A DNA stretch of 63,411 bases from Methanobacterium sp. UBA410 (GCA_002498385.1 DAHH01000005.1:50028-113438); one strand, 5' to 3'; shown: positions 28,039 to 37,363, counted from the stretch's first letter. Program-made: numbers and translations. The notes: a model not told the origin generated them from the sequence alone.

Positions 28039-28589
28039 ATGAAAACAAAGGAAATTGATGAAAAAAGGGAAAAAATATTCAAAGTGTTACCAAAAGAACT
28101 GCAAGAAAATAGTTATGCTTCAAAAATGGATGGAGTAACGAGCATAACGCCATTTAGTGAATCATATCCTCCAAAAGTTGGTTCAAGTAAGTATCGGATG
28201 AAAATAACCTGTGATATTCTTTCTTTTGATCATGAAAAACCATTTTTGGCCATTGAACTTGAAACATCTCAGGATCCACAGTTCATTATGGGTCTACTCC
28301 CCCTTTAATGATGACTCGGTGGATTAAACTTAGGAAAGGAGATATAGATCTTAATCAGTTCCCTGTAGAATCACCTCTGTTGTTACTAATTGTATTACCA
28401 GATTTGACTGATACTCTCAGAGAAAAATGGTTTGATCTTGAACTTAAGCTTAGAGAACTATTAGATCCCAAACAGAATAAGATGTCTTCTCTGATTGACT
28501 TCGAAATCTGTGAATTTCCGGATTGGAAGTCATCTCTTAAGGATTTACTTAAAAGAAATGGATATCAAAATTATGCTGATGGATTGTAG
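28039..28589 (+). pseudogene. Uncharacterised protein split by one base
   Basis: Two frames abut: 28039-28308 (89 residues) and 28308-28589 (93 residues), sharing one base in TAATG. Adding one base would fuse them as ...QFIMGLLPLYMMTRWIKLR, a smooth helix, so this is probably one 183-residue gene with a one-base deletion; translational coupling of two genes is the alternative. CDILSFDHEKPFLAIELETS in the first half resembles a PD-(D/E)xK core, with the final Lys missing. I do not recognise the family. It continues the DUF365-DUF1802 row with a 16-base gap. Confidence 0.5.
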
Positions 28590-28721
28590 TTAAAATGGTT
28601 TGAATGGAAAAATTAGGGCATAGGTTAAAAAAACCAAATTTGCACCTTTTCCTATTGCAATTTCAATTATCTAAAAAGAAAAGCTAGATTTAAATAAGAT
28701 AAATGGAAATTATAATTTGTA

Positions 28722-28795
<74 letters not shown>

Positions 28796-29043
28796 TTAAT
28801 ACTATAAAGCAGTGATTGCACTTCTTTTATTCTCAAACTTTTTAATTGGCTTTAATTGGTGTAAAAATATAACTATACATTTCGTTGTCTTTTGCTTTGA
28901 TTTAAAGTAGAGATTTATCTATAACCTTAAAAATTTGGGTGTGATCTTGTAATTTAAATTCAATAATTGATCTACAAAAAAAATCAAAAAAATGCATTAA
29001 GACAGCGTAAACTAATAAAAAGGAACATGAGTAAAAATAAGTT

Positions 29044-29252
29044 CTAATTTCCCTGCATTCTAATTTCCTCGCATCCCCTGGGTCTGTAGTAGTATATTCC
29101 TGAACCAAAACCAATTAAATCGTACTCTTTAACCATAATCCTTGTTGAAGTCTTCCAGATCAAATAGATCCCCATTTAAGGAATGTGCTATTGTTTCGGC
29201 AATTTCTGGTGTTTCCATGGTGCACGGACTTGTAGACTACTGCACTTTTCAT
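29044..29252 (-). pseudogene. Flavodoxin-family remnant
   Basis: From an ATG at 29252 with GGGAGGG upstream the frame reads MKSAVVYKSVHHGNT, the FMN loop of a flavodoxin. One base is then missing, and the next frame gives KIAETIAHSLNGDLFDLEDF. A second break leads to VKEYDLIGFGSGIYYYRP before the sequence is lost near 29044. The order of segments is that of a short flavodoxin; about two thirds of the protein is gone. It is clearly non-functional. Confidence 0.75.
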
Positions 29253-29667
29253 TTTAATTTTCCCTCCCTGTTTTTGACATTTAAGTAAACTTACACATAT
29301 GCCTTATAAATCCTGAATTTTTAAAATTTTTTCCCTGAATATTCAGGTTTAAATTCCACCAAAAAATAAAGAAAAGAAGTTTGTGTACCAGAAGCTGCTC
29401 CCCAGCAACCACCTCACGAAGCACTCCAACTGCATACGTCAGGAAAAAAATGGGTTTATCTTATGGAAATTGGGGTAGAAGATCCAGTGGGAAGATCCCG
29501 CAGTCCCTGTATAAATGCAGAAAAATGAGTCTTTAACTTAATGGAAACAGGATCAATTTTTTTTGTCATGTTAAGCTATTTTTTTTAAATTATCTGGATC
29601 CTCAAAGCTTAAATCCTCAAGCTTTATATCTGGTTCCAAGTAAATCTTTATAAGTAGAGGGAAAACA
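29253..29667. other. Intergenic stretch, possible gene remnant
   Basis: No intact gene. On the minus strand around 29385-29450 a short hydrophobic frame (FLTYAVGVLREVVAGEQLL) may be a remnant of a membrane protein. The rest is AT-rich spacer ahead of the monooxygenase-like gene. Confidence 0.35.
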
Positions 29668-29955
29668 ATGATCAAGGTTATTGCAAAGCACTTCATTGAA
29701 GAAGATAAGATTAGAGAATTTTTAGAATCTGCAAGTGAACTGGTTGAAACCAGCAGGAAAGAGAATGGCTGTGTTAGCTATGAGCTTTATCAGGATATAA
29801 ACGATCCGGGAGTGGTAACCCTAATAGAAGAATGGAAAAACAAAACCGCACTGAACGAACACATAAATTCAGGGCCTTTTAAGAAAATAGTGCCAGAATT
29901 AACCAGGTTTTCCAGAAAAAAGGGAGTAATCAATGTTTATAAAAAGATCCTTTAA
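29668..29955 (+). CDS. Antibiotic biosynthesis monooxygenase-domain protein (YgiN-like)
   Basis: A 95-residue protein with the small alpha/beta barrel ABM fold: MIKVIAKHFI, then ENGCVSYELYQDINDPG, LIEEWKNKTALNEHINS and PFKKIVPEL, all typical of the family. Relatives include quinol monooxygenases and heme-degrading enzymes, usually cofactor-free dimers. The substrate cannot be predicted. AGAGGG lies seven bases upstream of the ATG. It stands alone. Confidence 0.82.
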   Translation: MIKVIAKHFIEEDKIREFLESASELVETSRKENGCVSYELYQDINDPGVVTLIEEWKNKTALNEHINSGPFKKIVPELTRFSRKKGVINVYKKIL

Positions 29956-30224
29956 TTTTTTAAGTTTTTTTAAGTTTTTTAAGTGTGTAACCTGTGTAAA
30001 ACTTTGAGCAGTACTTTTTTCTGATTTAAATTTAAATTAAGCACGATAAATACAATTTAATCTTTGAAAATAACATTTTAATTTAAAAAAACATTTTAAA
30101 GGATTCAATATTTAAAATAAAACTTTTTTAGGTTAAGTTCTAAGCCTGTAAAAAAAAACTAAGATTAATTTAAAAAAAATGATTGATACAGTTTTTGTGG
30201 TATTTCATCCGGGTTAATGGTAGT

Positions 30225-30542
30225 TCACCATGTTATTTTGAATAGTATGCTTAGAGCTATAAACTGGGTGATGTTTATTGCTGAGAGTTCTAATGAGTGT
30301 TCTATGAGTTCATGGTTATAGATTCCTGAAGCTGAAAGCAGAATCAGAAATGTGGTTTCGAAGACGTTTTGGGCTAGGAGAACCAGTGCGAAGAATATAA
30401 GTCCAAGTGTGAATTCAGATTTTATCTTGTTGTAGCTGTTCCAGTAAATATAAAATAATCCCAGAAGTAGGGCAATGTTTATAAGGCCCACTCCAATTCC
30501 CACGTACTGGATCACAGTTAAAAGTCCCGGTTCAATTATCAT
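30225..30542 (-). CDS. Three-helix membrane protein paired with a winged-helix regulator
   Basis: A 105-residue integral membrane protein with three or four hydrophobic helices (VIQYVGIGVGLINIALLLGL, TLGLIFFALVLLAQNVF, and a C-terminal ITQFIALSILF). I do not recognise a catalytic motif. It lies 32 bases after the winged-helix gene on the same strand, forming an operon; such regulator/membrane-protein pairs recur in methanogens. A role in sensing for the regulator is possible but unproven. Confidence 0.65.
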   Translation of the reverse strand: MIIEPGLLTVIQYVGIGVGLINIALLLGLFYIYWNSYNKIKSEFTLGLIFFALVLLAQNVFETTFLILLSASGIYNHELIEHSLELSAINITQFIALSILFKITW

Positions 30543-30574
30543 ATTTTATCACTTCAATAAGATCTCCTCTTTTT

Positions 30575-30868
30575 TTAATGTGTAATCTGGTTTTCCCCAA
30601 TTTTTTCCCAGATCTCCTCAAATACATCATAATTTTCTTCCATTTCTGATGAAAGAAAATATAATTTACCGTAAGTATCTCCAACGGGTTTAATAATGTT
30701 ATTTTTCTCCAGGATTTTGACATGATGCCTCACAGTTTTGTAACTTAAGTTAAGTTCCTCTGAGAGCTGATGCATATTGTAAGGCCTATCTGCCAGAGCC
30801 TTAATTATCCTAGCCCGATTTATGCCTCCCCTCTTACCAGCTATTAACCACCAAAGCAACTTTTCCAT
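30575..30868 (-). CDS. ArsR-like winged-helix transcription regulator
   Basis: A 97-residue DNA-binding protein. The winged helix spans about residues 12-75: GINRARIIKALADRPYNMHQ, then LSEELNLSYKTVRHHVKILE as the recognition helix, then NNIIKPVGDTYGKLYFL as the wing. No cysteine pair for metal sensing is present. It is the first gene of a two-gene operon with the small membrane protein and probably controls that operon. Confidence 0.8.
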   Translation of the reverse strand: MEKLLWWLIAGKRGGINRARIIKALADRPYNMHQLSEELNLSYKTVRHHVKILEKNNIIKPVGDTYGKLYFLSSEMEENYDVFEEIWEKIGENQITH

Positions 30869-31013
30869 AGTATCACTATCAAGAATCTCTTATTTATTAA
30901 TATGTAACAATCTAAATTAAAAGATTTTTCCAATTTCTCAGGTGGACATCTGGTTTCTGCCTCCAAATTGTCTTTTCGAACCTGGTTGAATTTACTTGAA
31001 GTACAGGTTGGAT

Positions 31014-31739
31014 CTACTTGGAGTACATCTCAACAACCTTTTCATGGGCAGAGTACTCCAATGTATCGTCCAGTTCCTTTAAATTTTTTATTCCATATTT
31101 CTTCTCAAGAGCCTTTAAGATTAAATAATCTGCGAGATGGGGATTTTTAGGGAGTAATGGACCGTGAAGGTAGGTTCCAATGCAGTTTTTGTAGACTATC
31201 CCCTCTTTCATGTCGTGTTCATTGTTACCGTAACCTGCTTTAACCAGGCCCAAAGGTTTATAATCACTGTAAGTCCTTCCCCCATGGTTTTCAAAGCCCA
31301 CAATGGTTTTTGGAGTTATTCCAATCTGATTTTCAATTATTATATTTCCAATTAAACGTCCTTCCCCATTTAAAGTGGAGTAATTAAAAATTCCAAGCCC
31401 TGGAACTTCTTTACCATCACTATCAACATATTTTTCACCTAAAAATTGGTAACCTCCACAGATGGCTAAGACAACACCCTGATCCTCAATTATTTCTTTG
31501 AACTCTTCAGTGTACTTCGTAAAATGGGAACACACAATATTTTGCCCCCTATCAGAGCCTCCGCCTATGAAAAATATGTCGCCATCCTTCAGGTCGTGCG
31601 TTTTCGAGTTTACACTGAAATTCTTTATACTGGCCTTTATCCCGCGCCATTCACATCTCCTTTTAATGCAAAGGATGTTGCCCATATCACCGTAGAGATT
31701 CAGTACCTCAGGATACATATGGTAAATATTTAGTTCCAT
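31014..31739 (-). CDS. gatD: GatD-like glutamine amidotransferase (MurT partner)
   Basis: A class I glutamine amidotransferase of the CobB/CobQ type, 241 residues, that supplies ammonia to its MurT partner. The catalytic cysteine is in VLAICGGYQFLGEKY near residue 94, and the histidine in GTYLHGPLLPKNP near 190. It overlaps the end of murT by ten bases, implying translational coupling. In Gram-positive bacteria MurT-GatD amidates the glutamate of lipid II. In a pseudomurein methanogen it would act on a related cell-wall peptide or another carboxylate; the substrate is inferred. Confidence 0.88.
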   Translation of the reverse strand: MELNIYHMYPEVLNLYGDMGNILCIKRRCEWRGIKASIKNFSVNSKTHDLKDGDIFFIGGGSDRGQNIVCSHFTKYTEEFKEIIEDQGVVLAICGGYQFLGEKYVDSDGKEVPGLGIFNYSTLNGEGRLIGNIIIENQIGITPKTIVGFENHGGRTYSDYKPLGLVKAGYGNNEHDMKEGIVYKNCIGTYLHGPLLPKNPHLADYLILKALEKKYGIKNLKELDDTLEYSAHEKVVEMYSK

Positions 31740-33103
31740 TTTTGGTTCCTCTCCTGAATTTTTAAAAGGATGTCACGAGTCTGGAAAACTGCGGTGTAGG
31801 TTGGTAGGATGTAAACAATTTCAACATCACTCTGATTAACAGCCTGTTCAATGGATGCTTTTATGTTGTCATCCACTTTTATCAGGCTTACTGGTAAATT
31901 ATCATATTTAAGCCGGGTTGCAATGTCTTCCGCCCTTCTACCAGAGCACTGCACAGTTTTTAGACCTTCAATTTGATTTACCTCATCCATTCTTGCATCC
32001 CATATCCATGATACATCCCTTCCGTCTGCTGGATTGTCGTTCAAAATAAAGAGAATCGATTTTTCTCTTTCATCGTGGTAGATGGTGTTCACCACCTCAG
32101 TAAGTCCAATGGGATTTTTTACTAGGACAACCTTAACCACCTTGTCATGAAAGTTGAACTCTTCCATGCGGCCGAGCTTGTAATCAAAACTTTCAACTCT
32201 CCTTAAAACTTCTTCTGGATCCATTCCTGCTTCCAAGCAGAATGCAAAGGCTGCACAGACATTGTAAAGATTGTAAGTACCCCCATATTTGAAACGTACA
32301 TCTCTAACAATTTCTTTGCCCATAACGTCAAATGAGTACTGGTTATGATAATCAATATTCGTCAGGTAGTAATCGTAATCTGGATTTTCAAATCCACAGG
32401 TTTTGCAGTGGTAGGATCCTAACTGTCCATAGTTGAAGTACTCATAATCAATGTAACCGCTGCATAATGGACAGAACTGACTTTCCACAACTGTTTTAGT
32501 TTCAGTACTGAATTTGTTCTTTCCCACACCGTAAAATATGTTATTTTTCTTAAGCTGTTCAAACTGGGATACCAGTGGGTCGTCTGCGTTGAGAATTAAG
32601 GTTGTATCCAATGGTTTTATTGCGTCCTCTACCATTGAAACCGTGCTTTCTATCTCACCGTACCTGTCAAGCTGATCCCTGAAAAAATTTGTTACAACGA
32701 TGTACTCAGGCCTTAAGTCTTCTGCTATTTTCCTGAAGGATCCTTCATCAACCTCAAAGATTCCCCAGTCATATTCGTCCCTGTAATTCTCTATGAAACT
32801 GCTTGTAATGCCCTGGGGCATGTTGGCACCCCTTAAATTTGAGAGAAGCTTCTCAGTATCCCCCCTGATGATATGGCAAATCAGGTTGTTGGTGGTGGTT
32901 TTGCCGTTTGTACCGGTTATCAGCACCACCTTTTTGCATCGCTTCCTAAGGATCTTCAGCAGATCTGGTTCAATTCTAAGGGCAATATTCCCCGGGAGGG
33001 CTGTAGCAGTTTTACCCAGCCTTTTTAACCCTCCTCTCACTAATTTGCCTGTTATAATAGATAAATATAAATTTAATCTTGTTTTCAATAAATTAACCCC
33101 CAT
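31730..33103 (-). CDS. murT: MurT-like Mur ligase with zinc ribbon
   Basis: A 457-residue Mur-ligase-fold amide synthase. The P-loop is ITGTNGKTTTNN near residue 63, and FEVDEGSF near 115 and NADDP near 190 are Mur-family motifs. A four-cysteine ribbon (CPLCSGYIDY ... YHCKTCGFENPDY) is inserted near 210-240, as in bacterial MurT. The C-terminal DUF1727 domain follows (NDNPADGRDVSWIWD). It is preceded at 29 bases by the peptidase-like gene and overlaps gatD. It probably amidates a cell-wall peptide carboxylate using ammonia from GatD. Confidence 0.9.
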   Translation of the reverse strand: MGVNLLKTRLNLYLSIITGKLVRGGLKRLGKTATALPGNIALRIEPDLLKILRKRCKKVVLITGTNGKTTTNNLICHIIRGDTEKLLSNLRGANMPQGITSSFIENYRDEYDWGIFEVDEGSFRKIAEDLRPEYIVVTNFFRDQLDRYGEIESTVSMVEDAIKPLDTTLILNADDPLVSQFEQLKKNNIFYGVGKNKFSTETKTVVESQFCPLCSGYIDYEYFNYGQLGSYHCKTCGFENPDYDYYLTNIDYHNQYSFDVMGKEIVRDVRFKYGGTYNLYNVCAAFAFCLEAGMDPEEVLRRVESFDYKLGRMEEFNFHDKVVKVVLVKNPIGLTEVVNTIYHDEREKSILFILNDNPADGRDVSWIWDARMDEVNQIEGLKTVQCSGRRAEDIATRLKYDNLPVSLIKVDDNIKASIEQAVNQSDVEIVYILPTYTAVFQTRDILLKIQERNQKWN

Positions 33104-33132
33104 TTCATTAACATTAACTAGTTTCTACAGCG

Positions 33133-33816
33133 TTAGTCTCCTAAAGCCTCAAGACTGGATTTTAGTAAGTTGTAGGTCATATTGCTGGCTTCATCATTTC
33201 CAGCCCATTCTGGAATCTCATAGACAAATACTGGGAATCCTGCCTGTGTTATAGGATGGTCTATCTGACCTATGGAATTGCTTTCTTTGGTATCTGTTGA
33301 ACCTGGATAGTAATTGAATTGTGGGAGTAATTGGTGTACGGCTTGGCCCAGAGCAACTGATTTGTTGTCATGGGTGGGTGTAGCTATGTAGTAACCGTTT
33401 CCATAACCCTCTTTATGGTCGTGGCAGATGATGACCAGGGAGGCGTTGGTTTTCTCAATGTCTGGAATGACATACTGTGCAACCAGGGCCTGTCCATTAC
33501 TGCGTCCGATATTGTAATCCTGTGGTTGGTCTGTTACATGGACCTGATAATTGATAATTTCTACATTGTTTTGAGCTGCAAATTGTTTCAGAACCTGCGG
33601 AACAAGGTCTGTGGCATGAAGCTCCCTGGGATGCATACCTGTAACAACTGCAATTTTAACCTGATGCGAACCTGGAGAAGCATAGATCTCCTTTGTAACG
33701 TAGCCTTTACTGTTTGAACCTATGGTCTTGTTCATGTTTGTCAATAAAAAAAAGGTTCCAGCTGCCAGGATAACCATGCACGTCATGATTGCAATGATCT
33801 TGTACGTCCTCTTCAT
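33133..33816 (-). CDS. Membrane-anchored peptidase-like protein upstream of murT
   Basis: A 227-residue protein with one N-terminal hydrophobic helix (IIAIMTCMVILAAGTFFLL, about 7-25), so the rest should face outside. AVVTGMHPRELHATDLV near residue 57 has the HxxE zinc-site pattern of M14 carboxypeptidase/AstE-like hydrolases, and VIICHDHKEGYGNGYYI near 130 could supply the third histidine. The family link is an inference. It is first in a three-gene run with murT and gatD, which fits a role in cell-wall peptides. Confidence 0.55.
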   Translation of the reverse strand: MKRTYKIIAIMTCMVILAAGTFFLLTNMNKTIGSNSKGYVTKEIYASPGSHQVKIAVVTGMHPRELHATDLVPQVLKQFAAQNNVEIINYQVHVTDQPQDYNIGRSNGQALVAQYVIPDIEKTNASLVIICHDHKEGYGNGYYIATPTHDNKSVALGQAVHQLLPQFNYYPGSTDTKESNSIGQIDHPITQAGFPVFVYEIPEWAGNDEASNMTYNLLKSSLEALGD

Positions 33817-34294
33817 AATCTTCCATCTTTAGTTTATTAATATTATAAAAAGATTTATTAAACACCTATATAAAGTTTTTCAACTGTTAAAACTATACAC
33901 TTATTTTCTGTGGGTTTTAATGCTTTAACTATTTTATAAAACTGTTTTTTTGTAAATAATTTTCAAATAGCTTTTGAATCTTAATTTAGCACATTTTATT
34001 TAAGTATTTATTCCACAATTATGCCCCAGTCTTGACCCAGTCCTGCCACATAGTATTAATTGTTGCCCTGAGGGGTACATCAGCTGTGCTTTAATTCTTT
34101 TGAAACAGAGCTTGAAAAAAAAGGATTTTTTTGGTTGAAGAATTCTTTTAAGGAAGTTTTAGCCTCAACAAACATTTTAGGATTAAAAATCAAATGGTTT
34201 AGATAACCCCTTGCTCTTAATTACCTGAAAAAAGCTCCTTAAATCCAGATCTAACTCATTTAAATACTTTCAGATCTTTGACCTAACAGTTAAA
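33817..34294. other. Intergenic stretch without an intact gene
   Basis: Contains the likely promoter of the peptidase-murT-gatD run (ATTATAAAAAG near 33842). Minus-strand codons near 34025-34080 spell a short tail, VPLRATINTMWQDWVKTGA, which looks protein-like but has no start and is not assignable. Confidence 0.4.
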
Positions 34295-35365
34295 TTAATT
34301 CAATGAATCATCACATCCATCCTCACAAAATTCCTGAAATGATAGATCTGTGAAATTTATGTTTGCTTTATTTTTGAATATTCTGTTAATTTTATTATTC
34401 TTGTAGCTCTTTTCCTTACTTTCAGGGTTTCTTTCAGGGTTTCGATTAATAATATAAAGTTTGGGAGATTTCTGGTTGAATAATTCCGCTCTTTTGAGAA
34501 CATACCTCATGAAGATGTCTGCATCAGGAAAGGAATACCCACAAATAAAGACCTCATCAGCATCCCTGAGAACTTCTTCTGATTTTAAAAATATCTCCTG
34601 AATAAAACGGTTGTTCAGGTTTTTGTAGAATGTTGGAGGAATAATAACCGGTTCCATTGGAGTTTGACATCCCCTACAAGGAGCATTTTCGTGAACTGAA
34701 TTGTAGGATCTATCTTTTCTACTGTAAGTGTACTCCATCTGGTTGCACGTTGGACACTGCAACCAGTTCAGTGATCCGTGTATCTTAAAGAGAGGAATTG
34801 ACCTTCCAGGAACGGGTTCTTTCCACTCATTGTTTGCAAAATTTATTCCATAGTCCAGGTATAACCTTTCCTCATTTTTGTTATATAAATCTCCCAGAAC
34901 ATTATCGATGATTAAATCATAGTTCAGGCTTATAAATGAAGTTTGTAGTAATTTATCCTCTTTTTTGAGCCTTTTAACCAAATTAAGGTGATTATTATTA
35001 GTTTTACCCTTTAATCTGATATCTAAGACTTTACCTATGAGAAATATAAGAGCATCCCTTGTTTGATTTATTTTCTCCTTTCTGTAGCCTCTAAAACTTT
35101 CTCCACGTGCATAAGCTATGTCTAAAATACCCAAGCAATCCTCAAATGTGGGAAATTCATCGGCGTCATGACCTTGGATATCAATGTTCCAAAATGTTTT
35201 GAAGAAATCCACCAGAATTTTTTCCTGTTCTCCAAGCAGGATGTTGTTCCTGCTGTTTTTGTAGACGTAATCAAAAAAATCCTTGAATAAATCTCTCTGT
35301 AAAGGTGCTCCATCACTTTTTGAAGCTCCAGCACCCAAAATAATTACTTTTTTGATATCATTCAT
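34295..35365 (-). CDS. SIR2-like domain protein with zinc finger
   Basis: About 356 residues from the ATG at 35365; a GTG three codons upstream is the alternative. The fold is of the SIR2_2 group: ILGAGASKSDGAPL at the N-terminus binds NAD, FISLNYDLIIDNVL and LFKIHGSLNWLQCPTC hold the Asn-Asp and catalytic His equivalents, and CPTC with CRGC forms a zinc site. FICGYSFPDADIFMRYVL closes the domain. Prokaryotic SIR2_2 proteins are often NAD-degrading effectors in phage defence. No partner gene (HerA, Argonaute or similar) is adjacent, so the role is open. Confidence 0.75.
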   Translation of the reverse strand: MNDIKKVIILGAGASKSDGAPLQRDLFKDFFDYVYKNSRNNILLGEQEKILVDFFKTFWNIDIQGHDADEFPTFEDCLGILDIAYARGESFRGYRKEKINQTRDALIFLIGKVLDIRLKGKTNNNHLNLVKRLKKEDKLLQTSFISLNYDLIIDNVLGDLYNKNEERLYLDYGINFANNEWKEPVPGRSIPLFKIHGSLNWLQCPTCNQMEYTYSRKDRSYNSVHENAPCRGCQTPMEPVIIPPTFYKNLNNRFIQEIFLKSEEVLRDADEVFICGYSFPDADIFMRYVLKRAELFNQKSPKLYIINRNPERNPESKEKSYKNNKINRIFKNKANINFTDLSFQEFCEDGCDDSLN

Positions 35366-35708
35366 GAGTACCACTACTTAAAGGTAGTGTCACTCCTGTT
35401 TTAAAAATTTTTTGGAAATTTTTTGGGGGTTCATTAAATACTTTATTTTAAGGATCTTTAAAAACATCTCCCTTTTTTATCATTTTGCCGATTTTTAACA
35501 AATTATACAGAATTTACAGATCAATTCTCCCTGCGTTAGCAAAAATGTACTGTTTGGAGCTTTCACTGATAAAAATATTTTCAAATTTGAAACACTTTCT
35601 TTAACACTCCCTCCAGATCAGTCCAACCTTAATAATAAATTATATCTTTAAGTTAAGACAGATAATTAGAACAATGGGAAAATGAAAAAAAATGATGGGG
35701 TCTGATGG
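35366..35708. other. Divergent spacer without a gene
   Basis: AT-rich spacer between the SIR2-like gene and the DUF4326 gene. No repeat or coding signal is seen. Confidence 0.4.
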
Positions 35709-36062
35709 ATGACAATAAAGGTAAGAAACTTGAACATTTGGAAGGCAAAAGAAGATGAATTTGTTGAGTTTGTGGGCAAAGGGTCCGTTCTTGAAAACCC
35801 CTACACCAAAGGGTGTAAAAGAAAACTGAACGATGAATTTAAAAAATATTTAAAAGATTTACCTGAGGACAGCCCCCAGTGGCAGCGGATCATATACCTC
35901 AGACATCTGCATGAAGGTGGAGAGAACTTGAACCTGCTCTGCACATGTTACCCAGATCCATGTCACTCAAACGTTATTTGTGATGCCATAAACGGGAGAA
36001 TAAAACCCAAAAAGAGCATAAATGCCGTTTGTGAAGGGGTTAAAAGTCCTAACAAAGTATAA
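35709..36062 (+). CDS. DUF4326 family protein
   Basis: A 117-residue soluble protein. The pattern KVRNLNIWKAKEDEFVEFVGKGSVLENPY, then a helical segment and LNLLCTCYPDPCHSNVICDAI, matches DUF4326, found across phages and microbes. The CxCxPxPCH motif probably binds metal or forms an active site. Function is unknown. The ATG at 35709 overlaps another ATG at 35705; only 35709 is in frame. Confidence 0.7.
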   Translation: MTIKVRNLNIWKAKEDEFVEFVGKGSVLENPYTKGCKRKLNDEFKKYLKDLPEDSPQWQRIIYLRHLHEGGENLNLLCTCYPDPCHSNVICDAINGRIKPKKSINAVCEGVKSPNKV

Positions 36063-36212
36063 AACACTTTTAACATCTTATTTGTTATCTTATTTGTTTT
36101 AATTTCCACACAATAAATTAACTCTCCAAAAGTTGATTTGTTTTTAAAAACAGAAAAGAACCTTTTTTAAGTCCCAAATAGTTTGATGAAGAATTTTTCA
36201 GGCAACACTATA

Positions 36213-36222
36213 TTTTATAAAA
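36213..36222 (+). promoter_or_regulatory. TATA box of the rubrerythrin gene
   Basis: TTTTATAAAA lies about 45 bases upstream of the rubrerythrin ATG, predicting a start of transcription near 36245 and a leader of about 20 bases. Confidence 0.6.
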
Positions 36223-36266
36223 ACTTATTAAAGAGTACATATAAACAATAAAAACGGGTGTTTGTA

Positions 36267-36851
36267 ATGGAAAAAACGCTGGAAAATTTGACCAAAGCAT
36301 TTATAGGCGAAAGTCAGGCCAGGAACAGGTACACGCTCTATTCTAAAGCTGCAAAGAAGGAAGGCTACGAGCAGATAGCTGAAATATTTCTCCTAACAGC
36401 TGAAAATGAACGTGAACATGCAAAATGGCTCTTTAAATTAATACAAAAGCTTAAAAAAAATTCCAATGAAGAGTTAGATGCAGTGACTGTGGAAGCAGAG
36501 GCACCGCTTGTAATTGGAGACACAGCCCGCAACATTGAGGCAGCAATAGCTGGCGAACACTATGAAAACAGCGAAATGTATCCTGAATTTGCAGATATTG
36601 CAGATGAGGAAGGTTTGAATGAAATAGCAACAAGACTTCGAGCCATAGGCCGTGCAGAGGAACACCATGAAGAACGCTACCAGAAGCTTTTAAACACGGT
36701 GAAAGCAGGAACCGTTCTACAGAAAGACCGTGAGGTTAAATGGGTCTGCCGTAAATGTGGGTACGTCCATACAGGGGAAAAACCACCGGAGAAATGTCCT
36801 GCATGCGACCATCCAGCAAAGTACTACGAAATTCTCTGTGAAAGTTACTGA
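36267..36851 (+). CDS. rbr: Rubrerythrin
   Basis: A cytoplasmic non-heme iron peroxidase that removes hydrogen peroxide in anaerobes. The 194 residues show the di-iron ligands in ESQARNRYTLYSKAA, ENEREHAKW, GEHYENSEMYPEF and RAEEHHEERY, then a C-terminal rubredoxin domain with CRKCGYVHTGEKPPEKCPAC. I chose ATG 36267, which has GGTG six bases upstream; the frame is open three codons earlier to a GTG. Desulfoferrodoxin follows, so the two form an oxygen-defence module. Confidence 0.95.
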   Translation: MEKTLENLTKAFIGESQARNRYTLYSKAAKKEGYEQIAEIFLLTAENEREHAKWLFKLIQKLKKNSNEELDAVTVEAEAPLVIGDTARNIEAAIAGEHYENSEMYPEFADIADEEGLNEIATRLRAIGRAEEHHEERYQKLLNTVKAGTVLQKDREVKWVCRKCGYVHTGEKPPEKCPACDHPAKYYEILCESY

Positions 36852-36979
36852 TGAATTTTTTTCAGGTTTTAGAGTGTTCAGACGGTAACTTAGGTTAATT
36901 CAAATTTTGAATTAATTTTTTTTTTACAGCTTGAATTTTAGTGGAATTGGATTATATTTAACAGCAGAAGGGATAAAAT

Positions 36980-37363
36980 ATGATCGAGAGAAAACAGATT
37001 TACAGATGCAATACCTGTGGAAACATAGTTGAGGTCATGCATGCTGGGGGAGGAACTCTTGTGTGCTGTGGCAATGAAATGGAACTTCTTGATGAAACTC
37101 CACTTCCTGAGGGGGCTGAAAAACACGTTCCAGTTATAGAAAAAACAGGTAAAGGTGTTAAAGTTAAAGTTGGCTCTTTAAAACATCCAATGGAAGAAAA
37201 TCATTATATAAAATGGATTGAACTGGTTGCTGATGACAAGGTGTACAGGAAGTTCTTAAAGCCAGGAGAGGAACCTGAAGCTGAATTTGAAGTGGAATCT
37301 TCAGGGGATATTAAAGCCCGGGAGTACTGTACAATTCATGGTTTGTGGGGATCTTCAGTTTAA
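36980..37363 (+). CDS. dfx: Desulfoferrodoxin (superoxide reductase)
   Basis: Reduces superoxide to hydrogen peroxide, which rubrerythrin next door can remove. The 127-residue protein has the N-terminal desulforedoxin site (YRCNTCGNIVEV ... LVCCGNEM) and the catalytic SOR domain with ligands in KHVPVIEK, KHPMEENHYIKWIE and the C-terminal EYCTIHGLWGSSV. TTATATTTAA at 36952-36961 is a likely TATA box, giving a near-leaderless transcript. It therefore appears to have its own promoter. Confidence 0.95.
   Translation: MIERKQIYRCNTCGNIVEVMHAGGGTLVCCGNEMELLDETPLPEGAEKHVPVIEKTGKGVKVKVGSLKHPMEENHYIKWIELVADDKVYRKFLKPGEEPEAEFEVESSGDIKAREYCTIHGLWGSSV

Noticed and set aside
28306..28310. Programmed frameshift at the TAATG overlap
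   Set aside because: There is no slippery heptamer before the stop; a one-base deletion or simple coupling is more likely.
28902..29114. 70-residue minus-strand frame
   Set aside because: It partly reuses one frame of the flavodoxin remnant and then runs through AT-rich spacer; it is not a gene.
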